The notes: generated from the letters alone by a model not told the origin. Counted from the stretch's first letter, positions 16,783 to 26,005 are shown. The stretch: DNA of 64,000 nt from Kitasatospora herbaricolor (GCF_030813695.1 NZ_JAUSVA010000002.1:8579501-8643500), one strand, 5' to 3'. Numbers and translations are program-made.

Positions 16783-18419
16783 GGGATGAGCTTGCCGGGG
16801 TTGAGGATCCCGGTCGGGTCGACGGCGTCCTTGACGGCCCGGAGGATCTTCACCCCGAGGTCGCCGATCTCCCGGGTCATCCACGGCAGGTGGTCGGTGC
16901 CGACCGCGTGGTGGTGGGTGATGGTGCCGCCGTGCGCCAGGATGGCATCGCCCGCGGCCTGCTTCGCCCGGCCCCACTGCTCCAGCGGGTCGCCCTGCTG
17001 GGCCGCGACGACGGTGAAGTAGAGCGAGGCGCCCGTCGGGTAGACGTGCGAGATGTGGCACATCACCAGGGCGGACGAACCGCTCTCGCGCAGCGCGCCC
17101 TCCAGCGCCGACGTCACGGCGGCCTTCAGCGCCGACAGGCCGGCCCAGCTGGTCGCGGTCTCCAGGGTCTCGCAGAGCGCGCCGGCGGTGAGCAGCGAGT
17201 CCCGCAGGTACGGCGCGTTGAACCGGCCGTGCTCCCAGGCCTTCGCGGCCTCCTCGCCGAGCGAGGTGCCGCCCGCGGCCAGCAGGACCTCCCTGGTCCG
17301 CAGGTGGCGGGCGGCGGTCTGCTCGGGGGTGCCCTCGAAGACGGTCACCGCCAGGCAGCCGCCGGTGACCTGGGCGCCGCCGATCCGCTCGGTCATCGCC
17401 AGGTTGATCGCGGTCTCGGTCTCGTCGGAGATCCGGATGACCGTCGGGCCGGTGCCCTGCTGCTCGACCTCGCGGAGCGCGGCGGCGCCGGTCGCGAAGT
17501 CGGGGAAGCTCCACGCCTCGTGGATCTTCACGGCGGGAGTGGGGTGGACCCGCAGTCGGACGGCGGTGATGACGCCCAGCGTGCCCTCGGAGCCGAGGAA
17601 CAGCTGGCGGAGGTCCGGCCCGGCGGCCGAGGCCGGGGCACGCCCGAGGTCGATCGCGCCGGCGGGCGTGAGCACGCGCAGCCCGCGCACCATGTCGTCG
17701 AAGCGGCCGTGGCCCGCCGAGTTCTGGCCGGAGGACCGGGTGGCCGCGAAGCCGCCCACGGTCGCGTACCGGAAGCTCTGCGGGTAGTGGCCGAGCTCGT
17801 ACCCCCGGGCGGCGAGCAGCGCCTCGGCCTGCGGACCGGTCAGTCCCGCGCCGAGGACGGCCTCGCCGGAGACCTCGTCCAGCGACTCCAGGCGGTCGAA
17901 GCGCCGCAGGTCGAGCGAGATGACGGCGGTGAAGCGGCCGCGGACCGGGTCGACGCCGCCGACCACGCTGGTGCCGCCCCCGAACGGCACGACGGCGATC
18001 CGTCGCTCGGCGCAGAGCGCCAGGACGGCCGTGACCTCGTCCTCGCCGCCCGGGAGCACGACGGCGTCCGGCGCGTCCTGGACCTCGCGGCTGCGGCGCC
18101 GCAGCAGGTCGGGGGTCGACTTGCCGCCCGCGCGCGGCAGCCGGTCGGCGTCGTGGCTGCTGACGTGCGCGGCGCCGACGATCCCGGCGAGGGCGTCCAG
18201 GTCCTCCCGCGCGAGGGCGGACGGCCGCAGCACGACCTCCTCCGCGGTGGGCGCGGGGTGGTCGGCCGGCGTCACCCCGAGCGCCTGCTCCAGCAGCGCC
18301 CTGATGTCCTCGGAGAGCGGCTTGGCGAGGTCGGGGTCGCCCCACGCGTCCCACTTCATCGGGGGCAGCGGCAGGGTGGCGGGCGTCCGGTCCGGTCCGG
18401 TTGGCGCATCGGGAGTCAT
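16779..18419 (-). CDS. FAD-linked oxidase, alkyldihydroxyacetonephosphate synthase-like
   Basis: Flavoenzyme of 546 residues of the vanillyl-alcohol-oxidase superfamily. It has the FAD-binding PFGGGTSVVGG loop near 145, RYATVGGFAATRSSGQNSAG near 220, and the histidine-rich THHHAVGTDH motif that in AGPS forms the active site exchanging the acyl chain for a fatty alcohol. Length and order fit AGPS better than D-lactate oxidases. It is divergent from its likely TetR regulator by only 20 bases and coupled to the lipid kinase. With GlpD supplying DHAP, it suggests ether-lipid synthesis. Confidence 0.87.
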   Translation of the reverse strand: MTPDAPTGPDRTPATLPLPPMKWDAWGDPDLAKPLSEDIRALLEQALGVTPADHPAPTAEEVVLRPSALAREDLDALAGIVGAAHVSSHDADRLPRAGGKSTPDLLRRRSREVQDAPDAVVLPGGEDEVTAVLALCAERRIAVVPFGGGTSVVGGVDPVRGRFTAVISLDLRRFDRLESLDEVSGEAVLGAGLTGPQAEALLAARGYELGHYPQSFRYATVGGFAATRSSGQNSAGHGRFDDMVRGLRVLTPAGAIDLGRAPASAAGPDLRQLFLGSEGTLGVITAVRLRVHPTPAVKIHEAWSFPDFATGAAALREVEQQGTGPTVIRISDETETAINLAMTERIGGAQVTGGCLAVTVFEGTPEQTAARHLRTREVLLAAGGTSLGEEAAKAWEHGRFNAPYLRDSLLTAGALCETLETATSWAGLSALKAAVTSALEGALRESGSSALVMCHISHVYPTGASLYFTVVAAQQGDPLEQWGRAKQAAGDAILAHGGTITHHHAVGTDHLPWMTREIGDLGVKILRAVKDAVDPTGILNPGKLIP

Positions 18420-18439
18420 GCGTTACAGTTTTACACATC
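18420..18439. promoter_or_regulatory. 20-bp divergent promoter/operator between AGPS-like and TetR genes
   Basis: The two start codons are only 20 bases apart. The gap is AT-rich and contains TTACA-GTT-TTACA, a direct repeat. Neither gene has room for a ribosome site, so both transcripts are probably leaderless and one TetR dimer would cover both promoters. Confidence 0.55.
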
Positions 18440-19018
18440 ATGTCAAGTAGTAACGCTGACCCGCAGAGCGTCGACGACGCCATCCTCGACGCGGCCGCCG
18501 AGCTGATCACCCAACTCGGCGCCCGCCGCACCCAGCTGGCCGAGATCGCCCGCCGGGCGGGGGTCAGCCGGCCCACCGTCTACCGCCGCTGGCCGGACGT
18601 CCGCGCGGTCATCGGCGCGCTGCTGACCCGCGAGATCGCCACCACCCAGGCGCGGGTCGCCCGGGCCGGTGACGACCGCGAGTCCGTGGTGGCCTGGATC
18701 GTCGAGGTCGCCGTACGGATCCGCGACCACGCCGTCCTCGGCGCGCTGCTGCACTCCGACCCCGAGGTGCTCTTCGAGTACGTCACCGAGCGGCTCGGCA
18801 CCAGCCAGCGCGGCCTGCTCGACGCCCTCTGCGGCGCGCTGGTGCTGGGCCAGCGGCACGGCTCGGTGCGCGCGGGGGAGCCGACCGAGCTGGCCGCGAT
18901 GGTGCTGCTCATCGCCCAGTCCACCGTCCAGTCGTACCGCATGGTCGCCCAGCTGCTTCCCGAGGAAGCATGGCGGCGCGAACTGGCCAGAGCCCTGAAC
19001 GGATACCTCGCGCCATGA
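18440..19018 (+). CDS. TetR-family transcriptional regulator
   Basis: Regulator of 192 residues. Helix-turn-helix: RTQLAEIARRAGVSRPTVYRRW; the rest is an alpha-helical ligand domain. The ATG at 18440 lacks a ribosome site. Its TGA overlaps the ATG of the GlpD gene, so the regulator and GlpD are co-translated, while the AGPS-like and kinase genes leave in the other direction. It is therefore the natural local regulator of the whole four-gene block. Confidence 0.9.
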   Translation: MSSSNADPQSVDDAILDAAAELITQLGARRTQLAEIARRAGVSRPTVYRRWPDVRAVIGALLTREIATTQARVARAGDDRESVVAWIVEVAVRIRDHAVLGALLHSDPEVLFEYVTERLGTSQRGLLDALCGALVLGQRHGSVRAGEPTELAAMVLLIAQSTVQSYRMVAQLLPEEAWRRELARALNGYLAP

Positions 19019-20568
19019 CCTCAGCCACCGGCTCGACCGCCCTCGACGGCCGCCGCCGCGCGCGCGACCTCGACGAACTCGCCGCCGGGGACGGCCCGGT
19101 CGACGTCCTGGTGATCGGCGGCGGGGTCACCGGCGCCGGCACCGCGCTGGACGCCGCCTCGCGCGGGCTGCGCACGGTGCTGGTCGAATCCCGCGACCTG
19201 GCGTTCGGCACCAGCCGGTGGAGCTCCAAGCTCGTCCACGGCGGCCTGCGGTACCTGGCCTCCGGCCGGATCGGGGTGGCTCGGGAGAGCGCGGTGGAAC
19301 GCGGCATCCTGATGACCCGCACGGCCCCGCACCTGGTCCGCGCCCTGCCCCAGCTCGTACCGCTGCTGCCCTCGACGGGTAGGGGCCGGGCCGCGCTCGT
19401 CCGGGCCGGATTCCTGGCGGGCGACCTGCTGCGGCTGAGCGCCGGCACGCCGGCCCGGGTGCTCCCGCGGGTCCGCCGGGTCGGCGCGGCCGAGACCGCC
19501 GAACTGGTGCCGGCCGTCCGCCGGGACGGGCTGACCGGCGCGCTGGTCGCCCACGACGGCCAGCTGATCGACGACGCCCGGCTGGTCGTCGCCGTCGCCC
19601 GGACGGCGGCGCAGCACGGCGCCGCGGTCCTGACCCGGGTCCGGGCGGACGAGGTCACCGGCACCTCGGCGCTGCTCACCGACACGCTCACCGGGCGGAC
19701 GCTGCGGGTGTCGGCCCGGGCCGTCGTCAACGCCACGGGCGTCTGGGCCGGCGAGGTGGACCCCTCCATCCGGCTGCGGCCCAGCCGCGGCACCCATCTG
19801 GTCTTCGACGCGGCGGCCTTCGGGCACCCTTCGGCGGCGCTGACCGTGCCGGTGCCCGGATCGACCAGCCGTTTCGTCTTCGCGCTGCCGCAGCAGCTCG
19901 GGCGGGTGGTGGTCGGCCTGACCGACGAGGACGCGCCCGGCCCCGTCCCGGACGAGCCGGAGCCGACCGAGGGCGAGATCTCCTTCCTGCTGGAGACCGT
20001 CAACACGGCCCTGCGACGGCAGCTGAGCCGCGACGAGGTGCGCGGCGCCTTCGCCGGGCTGCGTCCGCTGATCGACACCGGCGGCGGCAGCACGGCCGAC
20101 GTCTCCCGCAAGCACGCCGTGCTGGAGTCGCCCTCCGGGGTGCTCACCGTCGTCGGCGGCAAGCTGACCACGTACCGCAGGATGGCCCAGGACGCGGTGG
20201 ACGCCGTCGTGCGGGCGCGCGGCCTGGCCGCCGGGCCGTGCCGGACGGCGGACCTCCCGTTGGTCGGGGCGCCGCGGCACCGGGACAGCGCCCCGCTGCC
20301 GGGCGACGGGGCACCCGCCTCGCTGACCGCCCGTCACGGCGGGGCGTCACGCGCGGTGCTGGACGCCGCGACGCTCGCCCGGCCGCTGGGGCCGGTCGCC
20401 CCCGGGATCGACGTCACCCGGGCCGAGGTGGAGTTCGCCCTGACCCACGAGGGCGCGCTGGACGCGGCCGACGTCCTGGACCGCCGCACCCGGATCGGGC
20501 TCGTCCCGGCGGACGCCGAGCGCGCCCGCCCGGCGGTCGAGGAGATCGTGGCCGCGTACCGGGCCTGA
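19015..20568 (+). CDS. glpD: Glycerol-3-phosphate dehydrogenase, FAD-dependent
   Basis: Flavoenzyme of 517 residues oxidising glycerol 3-phosphate to dihydroxyacetone phosphate at the membrane. FAD motif VIGGGVTGAGTALDAASRGL near 30, the GlpD signature GTSRWSSKLVHGGLRYL near 65, VNATGVWAG near 240, and the C-terminal domain with EVEFALTHEGALDAADVLDRRTRIG. It is coupled to the TetR gene by ATGA overlap. Many Streptomyces have more than one GlpD; this copy looks dedicated to the adjacent lipid genes rather than to a glycerol operon, since no glpF or glpK is near. Confidence 0.93.
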   Translation: MTSATGSTALDGRRRARDLDELAAGDGPVDVLVIGGGVTGAGTALDAASRGLRTVLVESRDLAFGTSRWSSKLVHGGLRYLASGRIGVARESAVERGILMTRTAPHLVRALPQLVPLLPSTGRGRAALVRAGFLAGDLLRLSAGTPARVLPRVRRVGAAETAELVPAVRRDGLTGALVAHDGQLIDDARLVVAVARTAAQHGAAVLTRVRADEVTGTSALLTDTLTGRTLRVSARAVVNATGVWAGEVDPSIRLRPSRGTHLVFDAAAFGHPSAALTVPVPGSTSRFVFALPQQLGRVVVGLTDEDAPGPVPDEPEPTEGEISFLLETVNTALRRQLSRDEVRGAFAGLRPLIDTGGGSTADVSRKHAVLESPSGVLTVVGGKLTTYRRMAQDAVDAVVRARGLAAGPCRTADLPLVGAPRHRDSAPLPGDGAPASLTARHGGASRAVLDAATLARPLGPVAPGIDVTRAEVEFALTHEGALDAADVLDRRTRIGLVPADAERARPAVEEIVAAYRA

Positions 20569-20646
20569 CGGTCCGCCCGGTCGCGGCTCCCGGCCGGGCT
20601 GTCGGCGGGCCCGGCCGCGGGTCCGCGCCTCCCGCGCCGCCGTCGC

Positions 20647-21822
20647 TCAGGTCAGCACGGGCAGCGCGGCCGGCCCCCGGACCAGGCGCGTGTGCCGCCA
20701 CCGCAGCTGGTCCGCCGGCACGGCCAGCCGCAGCCGGGGGAAGCGCGTGAGGACGGCGCGCAGGGCGATCTCGGCCTCGGCCCTGGCCAGCGGCGCACCG
20801 AGGCAGCGGTGGATGCCGTGGCCGAAGGCGAGGTGACCGGCGGCCTCCCGGTCGAGGTCCAGCAGGTCCGGTGACGGGAAGCGCCCCGGGTCCCGGTTGG
20901 CGGCGCCCAGCGCCACCAGCACCGGTACGCCGGCCGGGATCTCGGTGCCCCCCAGGGTGACGGGCTCCGTGCTGAACCGGAAGGTGGCGGTGCTGACGGG
21001 GGAGTCGAAGCGCAGGAGCTCGTCCAGCGCGTTCGCGACGGCGTCCGGGGCGGCGCGAAGACGCGCCAGCTCGGTGGGGTGCAGGAGGAGCGCCAGGACG
21101 GCGTTGCCGAGGTGGTTGGTGGTCGTCTCGTGTCCGGCGACGAGCAGGAGCGCGGCCAGCGAGACCAACTCCTCCTCGTCCAGACGGTCCTCGCCGTCCC
21201 GGGCGGCGATCAGGCGGTCCAGCAGGGCGTTCCCCGGTCGCAGCCGCCTGGCGGCGACGAGGTCGGTCAGATAGCCGGCCAGGGCGTGCGAGGCGGCGTC
21301 CACCCGGTCGGGGGCCCCGGCGGCGAACAGCTCGCCGGACCAGCGCCGTACCTGGGCCCGGTCGGCCGCCGGCACCCCCAGCAGCTCGCAGATCACCGCG
21401 ACCGGCAGCGGCGCCGCCAGGTCGGCCACCAGGTCGGCCTCGCCGCCGGCCGGCCAGCGGTCCAGCAGCGCGTCGGTGGTCTCCTGGATGAACGGACGCA
21501 GCTCGGCCACGGCGCCCGTGCTGAAGGCCTTGGTCACCAGCTTGCGCAGCCGGGTGTGGTGGGGCGGGTCGGTCGCCAGCATGGTGTGCGCCACCGCGGG
21601 GTGCAGGCGCCGTGGCGAGGCCCGGCCGGCGAAGAAGGCTGCGGTGTCCTTGGAGAGCCGCGGGTCGGCGAGTGCCTGTCGCGCCTCGGCGTACCCGGTG
21701 ACCAGGTAGCCGCCGGGCCCGCCGGGGCCGGTGGGGAGGGCCCGGACCGGGCCCGCCGCACGGACGCCGGCGTAGGCGGCGTACGGGTCGCGCGGACTTC
21801 CGTCGTCGGTCGGCTCGTTCAT
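20647..21822 (-). CDS. Cytochrome P450 (CYP107/105-like class)
   Basis: Soluble haem monooxygenase of 391 residues. I-helix AGHETTTNHLGN, K-helix E-L-L-R, and the haem loop FGHGIHRCLGAPLARAE with the axial cysteine are all intact. No ferredoxin or reductase is adjacent, so it would use shared electron carriers. ATG 21822 is chosen because the protein then begins in the normal place for bacterial P450s. It is divergent from a LysR gene, with a palindrome between, so that regulator probably controls it. Substrate unknown. Confidence 0.92.
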   Translation of the reverse strand: MNEPTDDGSPRDPYAAYAGVRAAGPVRALPTGPGGPGGYLVTGYAEARQALADPRLSKDTAAFFAGRASPRRLHPAVAHTMLATDPPHHTRLRKLVTKAFSTGAVAELRPFIQETTDALLDRWPAGGEADLVADLAAPLPVAVICELLGVPAADRAQVRRWSGELFAAGAPDRVDAASHALAGYLTDLVAARRLRPGNALLDRLIAARDGEDRLDEEELVSLAALLLVAGHETTTNHLGNAVLALLLHPTELARLRAAPDAVANALDELLRFDSPVSTATFRFSTEPVTLGGTEIPAGVPVLVALGAANRDPGRFPSPDLLDLDREAAGHLAFGHGIHRCLGAPLARAEAEIALRAVLTRFPRLRLAVPADQLRWRHTRLVRGPAALPVLT

Positions 21823-21971
21823 GGGATCGGACTCCAAGGGTTCAGGCGGCCGCCGTCGGCGACCCGCAGCGTCTCGCACCGGCGGTCGGCGACGGCCCCG
21901 GAGCGGGTGCCGCCCGCCCGGTCTTCGATGATCTTGTGCGGCTGAGGCCATCGTAGAATGCGCCGCGTTCG

Positions 21972-21989
21972 GACGATCGGAAGATCGTC
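21972..21989. promoter_or_regulatory. Palindrome between P450 and LysR genes
   Basis: GACGATC-GGAA-GATCGTC, a perfect 7-bp inverted repeat 22 bases before the LysR start and 150 bases before the P450 start; a candidate LysR binding site. Confidence 0.5.
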
Positions 21990-22011
21990 ACTGAGACGTC
22001 GGGGGATGCTG

Positions 22012-22899
22012 ATGGAGCTTCGGGACATCGAGATCTTCTTGGCGCTGGCCGAGGAACTGCACTTCGGCCGGACCGCCGAGCGACTGCGCGTCACCCCGGC
22101 CCGGGTCAGCCAGGCCATCAGGAAGCAGGAGCGCAGCGTCGGGGCGATGCTGTTCGAGCGCACCAGCCGCACCGTGCGGCTGACCGAGGTCGGCCGGCAA
22201 CTCCGGGACGACCTGCGGCCGTGCTATCTGGGCCTGCAGGAGTCGCTGGAGCGCGCCCGGATGGCCGCCCAGGGGGTCAGCGGGCGGCTGCGCGTCCTGA
22301 TGATGCCGTTCAACGTCGTGGACCTGCACGTCTACTGGAAGACCTTCCGCGAACGCCACCCGCGGTGGGAGTTGCAGGTCCGGCTGTCGAGCCTGGAGGA
22401 TCCGTTCGGCAAGCTGCGCGCCGGCGAGTGCGACGTCTTCGTCGCCTGGCTGCCCGTCGAGGAGCCCGATCTGACGGTCGGCCCGACCCTCTTCACCGAT
22501 CCGCGCATCCTCGCCGTGTCGGAGGACCACCCCCTGGCCGGGCGGTCCACCGTCGCGCTGGAGGAGCTCGCCGACTTCCCGAACGCCACCGGCCGGATCG
22601 GACTGGACTACTGGGAGGAGGGCTACATGCCCTTCACCACCCCGCGAGGCCGTCCGATCGAGCGCGTTCACCAGGTCGCGGACTCCGCCGAACTGATCGA
22701 CATGGTCACCATGGGCGAGATCATCCAGCCCTTCCCCAGCCACGTCACCCGGTACTGGGGCATGCCCAACGTCCGCTGGCTGCCGATCCGGGGCCTCCCG
22801 CCCCTGTCCTTCGTCCTGGTGTGGCGCACCGAGGCCGAGAACGACCTCGTCCGGGCCCTCGCCGCCACCGTCCGCGACCTCGGCGCGTTCCGCTTCTGA
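22012..22899 (+). CDS. LysR-family transcriptional regulator
   Basis: Regulator of 295 residues. N-terminal winged helix MELRDIEIFLALAEELHFGR with TPARVSQAIRKQE, followed by a periplasmic-binding-like effector domain (about 90-295) with RLRVLMMPFN at its start. ATG 22012 follows GGGGGATG; an ATG six bases upstream is also possible. It is divergent from the P450, which it is likely to control. The binding domain has an unusually acidic YWEEGYM loop; ligand unknown. Confidence 0.9.
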   Translation: MELRDIEIFLALAEELHFGRTAERLRVTPARVSQAIRKQERSVGAMLFERTSRTVRLTEVGRQLRDDLRPCYLGLQESLERARMAAQGVSGRLRVLMMPFNVVDLHVYWKTFRERHPRWELQVRLSSLEDPFGKLRAGECDVFVAWLPVEEPDLTVGPTLFTDPRILAVSEDHPLAGRSTVALEELADFPNATGRIGLDYWEEGYMPFTTPRGRPIERVHQVADSAELIDMVTMGEIIQPFPSHVTRYWGMPNVRWLPIRGLPPLSFVLVWRTEAENDLVRALAATVRDLGAFRF

Positions 22900-23000
22900 C
22901 CGCGTCGTCCGCCCGGGGCCGCCATCGTGAACACCCGGGTTAACGAACGTTGCGAGAACCGTCGTTGTTCGCGCCGGCCGCCGGGACCAGGCTGAACGGC

Positions 23001-23420
23001 ATGAACATCACGTCCACCACGGTGGCCCTGGCGGTCGGCGACCCGGCCGCCTCCAGCCGCTTCTTCACCGAGCACCTCGGGTTCCGGGAACTGCTCCGCA
23101 CCGACGACCTCATCCAGCTCGAACGGGCCGACGGCGCCGCCGACATCATGCTGGTCACGTCGGACACCGCGGTGGCCCCCGGACCGCCGCTCGACGGCTT
23201 CGTGTCCTTCGCCGTGACCGGGATCGCCGCGGAGGCGGCCCGCCTGGTCGCGGAGGGGGTGACGGTGACCGCGCCGCTGGCCCTGCAGCCGTGGGGTGCG
23301 TGGACGCTCGGGCTCACCGACCCCAACGGCATCGGCGTCCAGCTCGCCGAGTGGAGCGCGCCCGCCGGCGCGGTGCCCGCCCCGCAGGACCGTACGACCG
23401 AAGGAGCCGGCCGTGACTGA
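23001..23420 (+). CDS. VOC-family protein
   Basis: Protein of 139 residues with a two-unit VOC fold: STTVALAVGDPAASSRFFTEHLG at the start (here abbreviated) and WTLGLTDPNGIGVQLAEW at the end, resembling the extradiol-dioxygenase/bleomycin-resistance class. ATG 23001 matches the domain start. Its stop overlaps the GTG of the next small gene. Substrate unknown. Confidence 0.84.
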   Translation: MNITSTTVALAVGDPAASSRFFTEHLGFRELLRTDDLIQLERADGAADIMLVTSDTAVAPGPPLDGFVSFAVTGIAAEAARLVAEGVTVTAPLALQPWGAWTLGLTDPNGIGVQLAEWSAPAGAVPAPQDRTTEGAGRD

Positions 23421-23586
23421 CCTCTCCCCGTCATCGGCCGACGGGCCCGTCATGCCGGACGAGGCCGAAGCAGCCGTCACGGTGTGCGCCCTGCGAACCG
23501 CCTTCGACGACCGGAAGGTGCTGGAACGCGGGGACTTCGCGGTGGTCGCCGACACGGTGTTCGGCCTGCTGCTCCCGCCCGTGTGA
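23413..23586 (+). CDS. Small hypothetical protein (57 residues) coupled to the VOC gene
   Basis: GTG at 23413 lies five bases before the stop of the VOC gene and is preceded by AAGGAG at a normal distance, so translation is well supported. The product is acidic at the N-terminus, has no membrane segment or recognised domain, and ends AVVADTVFGLLLPPV. It may be a partner of the VOC protein or a truncated gene; I do not recognise it. Confidence 0.5.
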   Translation: MTDLSPSSADGPVMPDEAEAAVTVCALRTAFDDRKVLERGDFAVVADTVFGLLLPPV

Positions 23587-23910
23587 GCGTGACCCCGAGG
23601 GGCGGGGGCGCCCTGCGCGGGCCCCGCCGTCGTCGGGCCCCCGAAAGCTGCTGCCGGGGCCGCTGACGCGAGCCGCTGACGGGAGCCGGTCGCCGTCCGG
23701 CGGGGGCCTCACCCCTGAGGGTGGATCCCGCCCGCCACTGGGCGCAGTGTGCGCAGGGCGTCGGGGCTCCGCCGCGCATCGGGCCCGGAAGCTTTGGCTG
23801 GACGCCCGACGGCCCGGGCGGCGGGAGGCTGCCCCGGCGCGGGGCGCCGCCGCCGGTGGTCACCCGGTGCGCCGACCGAAGCCATGACGACGAGAGGCAG
23901 CGTGGGCCCG
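23587..23910. other. Intergenic region before the RTX-type gene
   Basis: 324 very GC-rich bases. I see no gene with coding-like codon use, no clear promoter and no strong hairpin. The frame of the next gene stays open back to 23749, but that stretch lacks a signal peptide in the right place. Confidence 0.4.
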
Positions 23911-25983
23911 ATGTCCCTGTTCAGTTCTGATTCAAGACCGGAGTCCGGGCGGGCCGCCGGCTGTCGAGGCCGCTCGGGCCTCTGCCGGGCCGGGGTGGCG
24001 GGCGCCGCGGGCGCGGCGCTGCTGCTGGCCCTGCCCGGTGTCGCCTGGGCCGCGCCGGGCGACCTGGACCCGGGGTTCGGCACCGGTGGCAGGGTGACGA
24101 CGGACTTCGGCGGGAGCGGGGACGAGGCGCGGGCGCTGGCCGTTCAGGCGGACGGCCGGATCGTCGCCGCCGGCGTCAGGGACGGTGACTTCGCGCTGGC
24201 CCGGTACAACACGGACGGCAGCCTGGACGCGGGGTTCGGCACCGGCGGCCGGGTGACGACGGACTTCGACGGCGGCGGCGACGCGGCCAACGGGGTGGCC
24301 GTCCAGGCGGACGGCCGGATCGTCGCCGTGGGCGTCAGCGAGTCGAGCGCCGGCGGCAACTTCTTCAGCGTGGTGCGCTACAACGCCGACGGCAGCCTGG
24401 ACACCGGTTTCGGCACCGGCGGCAAGGTGATCACGGACTTCGGCAGCGGCGGCATCAACGAGGCCTTCGCGGTGGCGGTGCAGGCGGACAACAAGGTCGT
24501 CGCGGCGGGTCTGAACGGTGGTGACTTCGCGCTGGCCCGGTACAACACCGACGGCAGCCCGGACGCCGGCTTCGGCACCGGCGGCACGGTGCTCACCGAC
24601 TTCGCCGGCGGCGCGGGCGCCGTCCACGGGGTGGCGGTGCAGGCGGACGGCCGGATCGTCGCGGCCGGCTACACCGGGAACAACGTCGGCAACTACGACT
24701 TCGCGCTGGCCCGATACACCGGCACGGGTGGGCTGGACGGCGGCTTCGGCACCGGCGGCCGGGTGACCACGTCCTTCGGGGCCTTCGAGTCCGCCAACGG
24801 CGTGGCGGTGCAGGCGGACGGCCGGATCGTCGCCGCCGGGGTGAGCGGCAACGACTTCGCGCTGGCCCGCTACACCTCCGCCGGGGCTCCCGACACCGGG
24901 TTCGGCACCGGTGGGCGGGTGACCACCGACTTCGGCGGGTCCGAGAACGCCCAGGCGGTGGCGGTGCAGGGTGACGGCCGGATCGTCGCCGCCGGGTCCG
25001 GCGCCACGGGCGGCAGCAGCAACTTCGTCCTGGCCCGGTACAACACCGTCGGCGGGCTGGACACCGGGTTCGGCACCGGTGGGCGGGTGCTCACCGACTT
25101 CGGCGGGTTCGACCAGGCCCACGGGGTCGCGGTGCAGGCCGACGGCCGGATCGTCGCGGCCGGGCTGACCGACAACGACTTCGCGCTCGCCCGCTACGAG
25201 GGCGGTGGCGGCGCGCCCGTGCCCACCGACGTGAACCTGACGGTCACCAAGTCGGGGCCGGCCACCGTCAGTCTCGGCGACCAGGCCTCGTACACCGTGA
25301 CGGTGACCAACACCAGCAGCACCCTGCCGGCCACCGCCGTCACCCTGTCGGACACCCTCACCGGGCCCGCCGTCCTGTTGTCGGCCACCCCCGGCCAGGG
25401 GACCTGCACCACCTCCGCCGCCGGGGCCGGCTGCGCCCTCGGCACCCTCGCACCGGGGGCGAGCGTCACCGTCACCGTGGTGGTCGAACCCACCGCCACC
25501 GGGACGCTCTCCGACCGTGCCACGGTCGGCGCGGCCCAGCCCGACCCGGTGCCGGCCGACAACAGCGCCACGGCGACCACCACGGTCAACAACGCCCACG
25601 GCTGCACGATCATCGGCACCAGCGGGGCCGACAACCTGTTCGGCACCAGCGGCAACAACGTGATCTGCTCGCTCGGCGGCAACGACATGGTCAGCGCGGG
25701 CGGGGGCAACGACATCGTCTACGCCGGCTCCGGGAACGACACGGTGGACGGCGGCAGCGGGAACGACACCCTCTACGGCGGGACCGGCAACGACACCCTG
25801 AACGGGTCCGGCGGCGCCGACACGCTCAACGGCGGCCCGGGCAGCGACAGCTTGACGGGCGGCAACGACAACGACCAGCTGAACGCCGTCGACGGCGTGG
25901 CCGGCAACGACGGGGCCAACGGCGGCAGCGGGTTCGACACCTGCACCGTCGACCCCGGCGACACCGTCACGGGCTGCCCGTAG
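23911..25983 (+). CDS. Large secreted repeat protein: delta-60 repeats, DUF11 domain, RTX calcium-binding tail
   Basis: Exported protein of about 690 residues. A signal peptide (core ALLLALPGVAWA) leads into seven or eight delta-60 repeats of about 50 residues, each with DxGFGTGG and VAVQADGRIVAAG; these predict a beta-propeller. Next comes one DUF11 domain (VNLTVTKSGPATVSLGDQAS), then a chain of RTX nonapeptides (GGxGNDxLxG) that bind calcium. The ATG at 23911 is preferred; ATG 23884 would add nine residues. The combination suggests a cell-surface or secreted adhesin-like protein. A strong terminator follows. Confidence 0.88.
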   Translation: MSLFSSDSRPESGRAAGCRGRSGLCRAGVAGAAGAALLLALPGVAWAAPGDLDPGFGTGGRVTTDFGGSGDEARALAVQADGRIVAAGVRDGDFALARYNTDGSLDAGFGTGGRVTTDFDGGGDAANGVAVQADGRIVAVGVSESSAGGNFFSVVRYNADGSLDTGFGTGGKVITDFGSGGINEAFAVAVQADNKVVAAGLNGGDFALARYNTDGSPDAGFGTGGTVLTDFAGGAGAVHGVAVQADGRIVAAGYTGNNVGNYDFALARYTGTGGLDGGFGTGGRVTTSFGAFESANGVAVQADGRIVAAGVSGNDFALARYTSAGAPDTGFGTGGRVTTDFGGSENAQAVAVQGDGRIVAAGSGATGGSSNFVLARYNTVGGLDTGFGTGGRVLTDFGGFDQAHGVAVQADGRIVAAGLTDNDFALARYEGGGGAPVPTDVNLTVTKSGPATVSLGDQASYTVTVTNTSSTLPATAVTLSDTLTGPAVLLSATPGQGTCTTSAAGAGCALGTLAPGASVTVTVVVEPTATGTLSDRATVGAAQPDPVPADNSATATTTVNNAHGCTIIGTSGADNLFGTSGNNVICSLGGNDMVSAGGGNDIVYAGSGNDTVDGGSGNDTLYGGTGNDTLNGSGGADTLNGGPGSDSLTGGNDNDQLNAVDGVAGNDGANGGSGFDTCTVDPGDTVTGCP

Positions 25984-26005
25984 GGACGGCGTCGCCCGGC
26001 ATCCG

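Noticed and set aside
15850-18576. A single minus-strand frame of 908 codons across the lipid kinase and the oxidase.
   Set aside because: It is only the kinase frame running open through the oxidase gene in another frame; GTG at 16782 overlaps the oxidase stop and begins the kinase fold.
25700-25870. Regular repeats in the RTX region considered as a CRISPR-like array.
   Set aside because: They are in-frame glycine/aspartate nonapeptide codons of the secreted protein.
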